From positions 1 through 25,769 of the forward strand of contig JAGKWS010000056.1 in assembly GCA_021151685.1 (NCBI GenBank): a stretch of DNA of 25,769 nt, given 5' to 3'. The translations under genes were made by a program, and so were the position numbers. The notes beneath the pieces are model-generated. The model worked only from the letters and a program-made list of their open reading frames with translations, was not told the DNA's origin and did not search any database. Below, one piece after another: positions 7,003 to 13,054 of the stretch; the first letter of the stretch is position 1, and each line of letters opens with the position of its first letter. The DNA is from Chitinophagaceae bacterium. GTDB taxonomy: Bacteria; Bacteroidota; Bacteroidia; Chitinophagales; Chitinophagaceae.

Positions 7003-8082
7003 TTAATCTACCCAATCGCACATAAAAACATTGGTATCTCTGGTGCCACCATTGTTGCGGTTGGAGCTGAACAACAACTTTTTACCATCGGGCGAGAACA
7101 TAGGAAATGCATCAAAGCCTTCATCGTCCGAGATGCGCTCCAAACCACTACCATCAATGTTTATGAGGTACAAATTGAAGGGGAACCCGCGAGGATGCTC
7201 GTGATTGGATGCAAAAATGATGCGTTTGCCATCGTGCGCAAATGACGGGGCCCAGTTGGCACGGCCCAGGTGGGTAACCTGCCTTGCGTTTGTGCCATCG
7301 GCATTGGCCACAAACACCTCCATATTGGTAGGCATAACAAGCCCCTGTGCCAACAAATCTTTGTATTCTTTCTCCTCCTCTTCTGTTTTAGGCCGCGAAG
7401 CACGCCATGTTATCATTTTACTATCGGGCGAAAAACAAGCACCACCGTCATAACCCAATGTAGTAGTTATCTGGCGCACATCGGTCCCATCTATGTTCAT
7501 AGTATAGAGATCCATATCGCCATTGCGCATGCTGGTAAAGATTATTTTTTTACCATCGGGCGATATGGTTCCCTCGGCATCGTAGCCGGGTGTATTGGTG
7601 AGCCTGCCGGTAATTTTTCCTTTGAAGTCGGCTACAAATATGTCATAACCTTCATAGATAGGCCATACATACTTTTTTATTTTGTTCCTGTCTGGCACCG
7701 GTGGACAGGTGTCGGCCGCCATATGGGTAGATGCATACAGGAAGTGTTTTTTATCGGGCATCAGGTAGGCGCACGTAGTGCGTCCCTTACCTGTACTCAC
7801 CAACTTGTAGTTGAATTTCTTTTTATCGGACGATGGCAGGGTACCATAAAAAATCTGATCGCAGTCTACCCCATCCTTGGGGGCAGTACGCTGAAAAGTG
7901 ACATGTTCATTATCGAACCCGAAATAAGCCTCGGCATTGTCGCCACCAAAAGTGAGCTGACGCATGTTCTTAAAGTGTTTCTCATTAGCATGTATCAGCG
8001 TTTTTTCCTGTGCGGTAGTTTTTACTACCCCCACCACATTACACAATGCCACTGCAATTGTCGCTACACTATTCCTGTTCAT
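7003..8082 (-). CDS. Secreted TolB/PD40-type beta-propeller protein
   Basis: A 359-residue protein built of PD40/TolB-like propeller blades. The recurring signature is SPDGKKIIFTS..., seen at GTISPDGKKIIFTS, GACFSPDSKMITW, SFAHDGKRIIFAS and PMFSPDGKKLLFSSNRNNGG. Each is followed by a DLYTMNIDGTDVRQIT-like strand (also VFVANADGTNARQVT and LYLINIDGSGLERIS). A hydrophobic N-terminus ending near TTAQ-E suggests Sec export to the periplasm. The start is placed at ATG 8082. A longer TTG start at 8103 is rejected because that TTG lies inside the TAGCTTTG promoter box at 8101-8108. Such proteins bind proteins or glycans, or act as scaffolds; no peptidase domain is attached, so no enzymatic role is claimed. 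It is divergent from the copper-type cluster at 8291 onward. Confidence 0.85.
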   Translation of the reverse strand: MNRNSVATIAVALCNVVGVVKTTAQEKTLIHANEKHFKNMRQLTFGGDNAEAYFGFDNEHVTFQRTAPKDGVDCDQIFYGTLPSSDKKKFNYKLVSTGKGRTTCAYLMPDKKHFLYASTHMAADTCPPVPDRNKIKKYVWPIYEGYDIFVADFKGKITGRLTNTPGYDAEGTISPDGKKIIFTSMRNGDMDLYTMNIDGTDVRQITTTLGYDGGACFSPDSKMITWRASRPKTEEEEKEYKDLLAQGLVMPTNMEVFVANADGTNARQVTHLGRANWAPSFAHDGKRIIFASNHEHPRGFPFNLYLINIDGSGLERISDDEGFDAFPMFSPDGKKLLFSSNRNNGGTRDTNVFMCDWVD

Positions 8083-8100
8083 ATTCTCAAAAAAGTGTGG

Positions 8101-8108
8101 CAAAGCTA
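8101..8108 (-). promoter_or_regulatory. Promoter -7 box of the TolB/PD40 gene
   Basis: The minus strand reads TAGCTTTG, a perfect match to TAnnTTTG, followed by C as is common. It is 18 bp before the chosen ATG at 8082. No convincing -33 box is seen. It forms a divergent pair with the plus-strand box at 8278-8285. Confidence 0.7.
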
Positions 8109-8277
8109 CTTATATGCCCCACACCCTTGCCTGATAGACCAAATGCATTTGTCATTGTTTTGTAAAAGAAAAAACGCCCTATACAACGAACCAGATAGCA
8201 TGATACTCTCCATGCATCGGGAAACATTTTTTCAGAATTATTCGTTCCGGCCCATACTTTCTACAATTCCCTTCTGC

Positions 8278-8285
8278 TACCTTTG
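8278..8285 (+). promoter_or_regulatory. Promoter -7 box of the copper-type cluster
   Basis: TACCTTTG followed by C matches the Bacteroidota TAnnTTTG box. It ends only 5 bp before the TTG start at 8291, implying a leaderless or near-leaderless mRNA if this promoter is used. The -33 region shows only a weak match. Confidence 0.6.
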
Positions 8286-8290
8286 CAGCG

Positions 8291-8680
8291 TTGAAGCAAA
8301 TTGTAGCCATACTGTTGTGCATTACACTGTTTGTACAGTGCATGGCCCATTGGGCGGTAGTTGGTCTGTTTCGCATCAACAAAGACTACATAGCAAAGAA
8401 CCTCTGCGAAAACCGCAAACAGCCACAGAAAAAATGTTGCGGTAGTTGCTACCTGAAGAAACAACTGAAGAAAGTAGACAATCAGGACGACCGCAATCAA
8501 ACTTCACCCAACAACGTAAAGGTGGAAAAGAGCGAATGGGTAGCTATACTGCCTGTGTCTATACCGCTGGTGGTAATTGGCCAAACCGAACAAAAACTCA
8601 AACATGTATCTGCCTATAACGAAGGGGCAGTTGTTCATGTTGTCCAGTCTATCTTCCATCCTCCGGCACCCACCTGCTGA
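8291..8680 (+). CDS. Secreted or membrane-anchored small Cys-motif protein (first copy)
   Basis: A 129-residue protein. An N-terminal hydrophobic segment (residues 4-26, MKQIVAILLCITLFVQCMAH...) acts as signal peptide or anchor. It is followed by LCENRKQPQKKCCGSCYLKK (38-57), with Cys39, 49, 50 and 53, and then a charged, low-complexity tail. It is paralogous to the protein at 10194-10574: 35 of the first 62 positions agree, including C17, C39, C49 and C53. The CENRxxP-x3-CxGxCYLxKQLKK block looks like a metal or redox site; copper is suggested by the MbnP/MbnH genes downstream. The start is a TTG, chosen because the only later Met (18) would remove the signal segment. I know of no experimentally described family. 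Confidence 0.8.
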   Translation: MKQIVAILLCITLFVQCMAHWAVVGLFRINKDYIAKNLCENRKQPQKKCCGSCYLKKQLKKVDNQDDRNQTSPNNVKVEKSEWVAILPVSIPLVVIGQTEQKLKHVSAYNEGAVVHVVQSIFHPPAPTC

Positions 8681-8815
8681 TTGGGGTTGTCGTTTTTCTG
8701 ATTTTATGTCATGATTTATGGCATTTGTTACCTGTGCACGCATAGTATAGGCTCATTTCATAGGGCTACAAGCCGTTGCATGGGAGGTGTATAGCCATAC
8801 CACACAACCCCAATC
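8679..8815. repeat. Perfect 12-bp inverted repeat spanning the intergenic region
   Basis: GATTGGGGTTGT at 8679-8690 and its exact reverse complement ACAACCCCAATC at 8804-8815 are separated by 113 bp. The left arm begins in the stop codon of the Cys-motif gene; the right arm lies about 63 bp before the barrel gene start. It could fold the intergenic mRNA into a large loop or be coincidental. The stretch between has no clear TAnnTTTG box. Confidence 0.45.
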
Positions 8816-8878
8816 TGTACCAGAGTGTGTAAATCTGCCTGTACGGCAGACATTTCTCACTTTTTTCAGCAGATTTCA

Positions 8879-9793
8879 ATGAAACAACTCTTGTTGCTCT
8901 GTGCCGCCATGGTACTGAGTATGGGGCACGTACAAGCGTGCGATGTATGCGGCTGTGCAGCCGGCAATCAATATCTGGGATTATTGCCCGAGCCTCGCCT
9001 GCATTTTATAGGTATACAATACCAGCATAACAGTTTTGAGGCCAAACACCCCTCGCTGTTTGCCGGCCGGCCCGATGAAGAGAGCCGTACACGCTACAAT
9101 ACCCTGCAATTGTGGGGCCGGTATGCCCTTGGCAACCGGGTGCAGCTTTATGGCTTTGTGCCGTGGCGGTACAATGTGCAACATGCCGATACCAATGTAC
9201 ACCGAGCCAGTGGCATAAGCGATGTATCGGTAATGGCAGGTCTGGTTTTGCTGAATAAAAGTGGCCAAACTACACAGCACCAATTGTTTGCAGCCGCAGG
9301 CAGCAAATTGCCTACAGGCCAGTATATGGGTATTGCCGAAGCCGACCGGCTGGGCTTACCCAACCTGCAACCCGGTACAGGTTCGTTCGACTTTCTGCTG
9401 AATACCAACTATACACTGCGGTATAACCTTTATGGTTTGAATACCGATGTATCGTATACGTTTACCACGGCCAACAGGGATGCATATAAATACGGTAACA
9501 GGCTCAGCACCGGACTGATGGCATTCCGAACATTTACCAAGGGCAATACCGACATCATGCCACAACTGGGTGCCCGGTACGAGTACACCCTGCACGATTA
9601 CGACAATTACCAGCGCAGGTGGCTCAACGAACAAACCGGAGGCTATATGGCTTTCGCATCAGCAGGCATACAGGCCTACTATAAAAAAATCGGCCTTAGG
9701 CTGATAGGCAACCTGCCCATAAAGCAAGAGTACAGCAAGGGATATGTGCAGTCGAAGCAACGGCTGGACCTATCTGTATTTTATCTTTTCTAA
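8879..9793 (+). CDS. Outer-membrane beta-barrel protein with CDVCGC N-terminus
   Basis: A 304-residue protein. The ATG at 8879 gives a classic signal peptide (MKQLLLLCAAMVLSMGHVQA), whereas 18 further upstream codons would bury it. The mature protein begins CDVCGCAAGNQYLGLLPEPR; cleavage could be by signal peptidase I after Ala20, or Cys21 could be lipidated (V-Q-A-C). The remainder is alternating amphipathic strands (LQLWGRYALGNRVQLYGFVPWRY-type, then PTGQYMG, TNYTLRYNLYGLNTDVSYTF) ending in an aromatic residue, SVFYLF, typical of outer-membrane barrels. Bacteroidota proteins with this CDxCGC start are commonly labelled transporter. A metal-related role is inferred from the Cys motif and MbnP/MbnH neighbours. 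It is followed after 9 bp by a lipoprotein gene. Confidence 0.82.
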   Translation: MKQLLLLCAAMVLSMGHVQACDVCGCAAGNQYLGLLPEPRLHFIGIQYQHNSFEAKHPSLFAGRPDEESRTRYNTLQLWGRYALGNRVQLYGFVPWRYNVQHADTNVHRASGISDVSVMAGLVLLNKSGQTTQHQLFAAAGSKLPTGQYMGIAEADRLGLPNLQPGTGSFDFLLNTNYTLRYNLYGLNTDVSYTFTTANRDAYKYGNRLSTGLMAFRTFTKGNTDIMPQLGARYEYTLHDYDNYQRRWLNEQTGGYMAFASAGIQAYYKKIGLRLIGNLPIKQEYSKGYVQSKQRLDLSVFYLF

Positions 9794-9802
9794 CATTCAA
9801 AT

Positions 9803-10192
9803 ATGAAACACGTTACACTTATTGCGCTTTTATCTATCGCATTATTCAGTTGTCAGAAAAACAACAACACAGTAACCCCCGAAGAAGTAAAAATAACTGT
9901 CAATTCGCCACAAACCGGCCAAACATTCAACAGTGGAGACTCCGTCTATATAAAAGCTAACGTAAGCTATAATGCCGAGTTGCATGGATGCGAAGTAAAA
10001 ATAACCGATACCGCAACCGGGCTCATTTTGTTCGACGATGCACAACATACACACAACAGTCAGTTCGACATCAATAACAGCTGGGCACAGCCTGTTACCA
10101 AGGCAACGCCACTGCGGGTAACCATTACTGCCTATGTAGACCACAATGGCACACAGGTATCGAAGGATATAGACATAGTGCTGAACCCATAA
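9803..10192 (+). CDS. Small lipoprotein with His motif
   Basis: A 129-residue predicted lipoprotein. The signal sequence MKHVTLIALLSIALFSC ends in a lipobox (LFSC, lipidated Cys17), then an Asn-rich linker. The body reads as one beta-sandwich of about 100 residues (VKITVNSPQTGQTFNSGDSV ... LRVTITAYVDHNG). It has clustered histidines, including AELHGC and DAQHTHNSQFD (His at about 54, 76 and 78), which could bind a metal. It loosely resembles short DUF4625-type lipoproteins of Bacteroidota, but I would not name the family firmly. It sits between the barrel gene (9 bp away) and the second Cys-motif gene (1 bp away), so it is translated as part of the same operon. Confidence 0.8.
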   Translation: MKHVTLIALLSIALFSCQKNNNTVTPEEVKITVNSPQTGQTFNSGDSVYIKANVSYNAELHGCEVKITDTATGLILFDDAQHTHNSQFDINNSWAQPVTKATPLRVTITAYVDHNGTQVSKDIDIVLNP

Positions 10193-10193
10193 G

Positions 10194-10574
10194 ATGAGAA
10201 AAGTACTGGCCATATTGCTCACATTGTCGCTGCTGGTGCAGTGTACTGCACAGTATGCGGTACTGGCACTATACAGGGTACAGAAAGCGTATGTGGCCAA
10301 AGTACTGTGCGAAAACCGCAGCAAGCCGTCCATGCACTGCAATGGCAAGTGCTATCTGGCCAAACAACTAAAAAAAGTAACTAATGGTTCGGCTACAGGT
10401 AATGAAAACAGCGCGCCTGTAGAAAAAGAAACATTAGTTTATCTCCTACCCTCGCCCATTGTAGCTGCCTGCCAGCACCTCAACTGCAACCAATTGCACC
10501 ATGCAGGCAGGTACTGCGACCTTGTGGCCCAGCTACCCGGTAGCGGTGTGTTTCGCCCGCCGAACAGAGTCTGA
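10194..10574 (+). CDS. Secreted or membrane-anchored small Cys-motif protein (second copy)
   Basis: A 126-residue paralogue of the protein at 8291-8680. The N-terminal hydrophobic segment (MRKVLAILLTLSLLVQCTAQ) is followed by LCENRSKPSMHCNGKCYLAK (38-57) with Cys39, Cys49 and Cys53 and an added His48, a plausible metal-binding set. The C-terminal half diverges from the first copy but contains further Cys and His (PIVAACQHLNCNQLHHAGRYC). The ATG is 1 bp after the previous stop, so translation is probably coupled. Its position inside a cluster with MbnP and MbnH suggests copper handling. Function is unproven. Confidence 0.82.
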   Translation: MRKVLAILLTLSLLVQCTAQYAVLALYRVQKAYVAKVLCENRSKPSMHCNGKCYLAKQLKKVTNGSATGNENSAPVEKETLVYLLPSPIVAACQHLNCNQLHHAGRYCDLVAQLPGSGVFRPPNRV

Positions 10575-10653
10575 CAATTTCCTGATTAAATCTACCTGAA
10601 TACAGGCCATCCGGCACTGTAATAGGGATTCTTTTGCCTGAAACAAAACAAAC

Positions 10654-10863
10654 ATGCTACAACTATTCAAAAACACCAACTCAGGTGGCTACACTATTGC
10701 CACTGGTTTCGTATTAGCCATTTTTCTGCTGGCATTGGGGTATAGGGGTTTGCAGGTACAGTCTTATCTGCTACCACTGATGCCCACACTACTTGGAGCA
10801 ACCTTACTGGGGTTGTCTATAAACGCCTATACACTTTCGCGCAGGTTTACGAACAACAAATAA
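10654..10863 (+). CDS. Small two-helix membrane protein
   Basis: A 69-residue protein with two hydrophobic segments (about 14-33 and 38-57) and a basic C-terminus (LSRRFTNNK). It begins 79 bp after the second Cys-motif gene and ends 29 bp before the MbnP gene, on the same strand. No catalytic or metal-binding residues are evident. It may be an inner-membrane accessory of the cluster. I do not recognise a family. Confidence 0.65.
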   Translation: MLQLFKNTNSGGYTIATGFVLAIFLLALGYRGLQVQSYLLPLMPTLLGATLLGLSINAYTLSRRFTNNK

Positions 10864-10892
10864 CATTTATTCAACAAGGAAAAATTAAAGAC

Positions 10893-11675
10893 ATGACAGG
10901 AAGAATTATTGCAACAGCACTCTTTTTCGCTACACTGGGTAGCATATCGTCTTGTAAAAAGAAAGACGACCCAACCCCAACCACCCCCACGGTAGATACC
11001 GGAACCGTGTATATGGAATATTTTACCACGGCAGGTGGCAGTACATTGTACCTGGGCAACGAAAATTACATCAATGCCCATGGCGATACATTTACCGTAT
11101 CGAAGTTCAACTACTACATCAGCAATGTGGTGCTGAATGGTGCCGATGGCACCCCATCTTATACCGAACCAGAAAGTTACCACCTCATAGAGCATTCTGC
11201 CAACCCGGCCGATATGGCCTTCAAACTGCCCAAGGTACCGGGTGGCAAGTATTCGTCAGTCACATTCACCATTGGGGTAGATAGTCTGCGCAATGTATCT
11301 GGTGCGCAAACAGGCGCACTGGACCCTGCACTGGGCAATTTCTGGAGTTGGAACACCGGCTACATCATGCTGAAGTTTGAGGGAAATTCATCCAGCGCAC
11401 CCACTACCGGTGGTCAGTTGATATTTCATGCGGGTGGGTTCTCTGGTGCCAACAATGTATTGCGTACCATAACCCTACCCATGCCCGAGGCTGTAACGGT
11501 AGACAAAGTGAGTACACCACACATCCACTTTACGGCCGATGTGTTGAAACTCTTCAAATCGCCCAATGTTATAGACTTTGCTACGCTCAACACCATACAC
11601 ATGCCGGGTGCCAATGCAAAAAAGCTGGCCGACAACTACGCCAATATGTTCACTATTACCTATGCAGGCTTATAA
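10893..11675 (+). CDS. MbnP family copper-binding lipoprotein
   Basis: A 260-residue predicted lipoprotein: signal MTGRIIATALFFATLGSISS with lipidated Cys21, then a Lys/Asp/Pro/Thr linker. The body matches MbnP. An FTVSKFNYYISNV strand near 67-79 is followed by an early His pair (SYHLIEHS, 96-102), PGGKYSSVTFTIGVDS (116-131), and the diagnostic NFWSWNTGYIMLKFEG (149-164), with Trp151 and Trp153. Later come QLIFHAGG and a VSTPHIHFTADVLKLF segment. MbnP-type proteins bind copper through His residues and, in studied members, a kynurenine formed from Trp by the partner diheme enzyme MbnH. An MbnH-like gene follows 50 bp downstream, which strongly supports the call. No methanobactin biosynthesis genes are visible. 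Confidence 0.9.
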   Translation: MTGRIIATALFFATLGSISSCKKKDDPTPTTPTVDTGTVYMEYFTTAGGSTLYLGNENYINAHGDTFTVSKFNYYISNVVLNGADGTPSYTEPESYHLIEHSANPADMAFKLPKVPGGKYSSVTFTIGVDSLRNVSGAQTGALDPALGNFWSWNTGYIMLKFEGNSSSAPTTGGQLIFHAGGFSGANNVLRTITLPMPEAVTVDKVSTPHIHFTADVLKLFKSPNVIDFATLNTIHMPGANAKKLADNYANMFTITYAGL

Positions 11676-11725
11676 ATCACATCTACCGGGGGCAATGATT
11701 TGCTCCCGGTATCAATGTATAGCAT

Positions 11726-12793
11726 ATGAACAGGAAACACACCACCGTATTGGTATTGGCAGTACTGCTTACATTTTTGTGGCTGGTAAGCTGCCGCAAA
11801 GACAAAAACGATGAACCGGGTAGTGATGTGGTACCGGCACAAGCCACGTTTACAGTGCCGCCCGGCTGGCCACAGCCCACCTACAACCTTGCTGGCAACC
11901 CGCTTACGCAGGCAGGTTTTCAACTGGGCAGACGGCTCTTTTATGAAACCCGCCTATCGCGTGATGGCACCATTTCCTGCGCCAGTTGTCATAGTCAGTT
12001 TTCAGGCTTTTCGCATCTGGACCATGCTCTGAGCCATGGTATATATGGTTTATTTGGCACCCGCAACGCTCCCGGCATATTCAATATGGCATGGAAAACA
12101 TCTTTCTTTTGGGATGGACTGGAAACATCTCTGGAGAAACAACCGATACACCCCATAGAGAACCCGGTAGAGATGGATTTCAAAATGGCCGATGTCATTA
12201 CCTTTCTTTCGGGCGATGCAGCCTACCGTACCAGATTCCATGATGCCTTTGGCGACGAAAGCATCACCGAAGACCGTGTGAATAAAGCATTTGCCCAGTT
12301 TATGAGCACATTGGTATCGTCCAACTCGCGCTACGACAAACATGTACGCGGCGAAGCCGGTGACGACTATACCGACAGAGAGCGGCAGGGGCTGGCTATA
12401 TTCCGCCAGAAATGTGCCACTTGCCATGCCGAGCCCCTATTTACCGACAACAGCTTTCGGAATAATGGGCTCAAGATGAATAGTGGCCTGCAAGACTCTG
12501 GCCGTATAGGCGTTACCAAACTCGCAACAGACCGCATGAAGTTTATGGTTCCTTCGCTGCGCAATGTAGCCCTTTCCCGCCCCTACATGCACGATGGACG
12601 GTTTACAACTTTGGAAGCTGTGCTGGAACATTATAATAGCGGTATAGTACCGTCCACAACACTCGACACTTTGCTGACCAAAGGCATACCACTAAGTACA
12701 GACGAAAAATCGGCATTGGTGGCATTTCTCAAAACCCTGTCCGATACCATTTTTACTAAAGACACACTCTTTAGCCAACCTAAAAATCAGTAG
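11726..12793 (+). CDS. Diheme cytochrome c peroxidase family, MbnH/MauG-like
   Basis: A 355-residue predicted lipoprotein (lipobox LVSC, Cys23) with two c-type heme sites, CASCH (85-89) and CATCH (230-234), as in the bacterial cytochrome c peroxidase/MauG family. Other family blocks are GRRLFYETRLSRDGTISC, GTRNAPGIFN, FFWDGLETSLEKQ, VPSLRNVALSRPYMHDGRFT and LEAVLEHYNSG. At the place where peroxidases such as Pseudomonas CcpA carry an axial Met (VETMGR), this protein has Tyr303 (LEHYNSG), as in MauG, which favours a protein-modifying enzyme over a simple peroxidase. This alignment is from memory. Directly downstream of MbnP, it probably oxidises a Trp of that protein. It acts in the periplasm and is the last gene of the cluster. 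Confidence 0.88.
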   Translation: MNRKHTTVLVLAVLLTFLWLVSCRKDKNDEPGSDVVPAQATFTVPPGWPQPTYNLAGNPLTQAGFQLGRRLFYETRLSRDGTISCASCHSQFSGFSHLDHALSHGIYGLFGTRNAPGIFNMAWKTSFFWDGLETSLEKQPIHPIENPVEMDFKMADVITFLSGDAAYRTRFHDAFGDESITEDRVNKAFAQFMSTLVSSNSRYDKHVRGEAGDDYTDRERQGLAIFRQKCATCHAEPLFTDNSFRNNGLKMNSGLQDSGRIGVTKLATDRMKFMVPSLRNVALSRPYMHDGRFTTLEAVLEHYNSGIVPSTTLDTLLTKGIPLSTDEKSALVAFLKTLSDTIFTKDTLFSQPKNQ

Positions 12794-13034
12794 TTTATTT
12801 CTTCCTGATCTCTATTACTGGCAAAACACGATGGGCATACGGGCAATCAGCATATTCTGCTGGTTGCCTGCAACCGTCACCTATGCAACATCAACAATAT
12901 TACATGCACTGCCATATCTGTTTGCCAATGCGAGGGTTCCCATACCATATTTACATAGTCACAAAGCCAAACCCCTATTCACAAACCAACTGTACTGTTT
13001 CATAAAAACACTACAGACAGCATAGTGCGGCCAC

Positions 13035-13042
13035 TATCTTTG
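13035..13042 (+). promoter_or_regulatory. Promoter -7 box of the two-component operon
   Basis: TATCTTTG followed by TA is a perfect TAnnTTTG match, 12 bp before the ATG at 13055. The upstream 12794-13034 stretch holds no other clear feature. A -33 box is not evident. Confidence 0.65.
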
Positions 13043-13054
13043 TATGGCTACAAT

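Noticed and set aside
7270..8445. A 391-codon open frame on the plus strand opposite the TolB/PD40 gene
   Set aside because: It lies antisense to a convincing PD40 protein with repeated SPDGKK blades, crosses both promoter boxes and the start of the Cys-motif gene, and its translation has no domain pattern.
8291..10574. Cys-motif proteins as methanobactin-like precursor peptides
   Set aside because: They are about 126-129 residues with a signal segment and conserved internal cysteines, and no MbnB/MbnC-type modifying enzymes are present.
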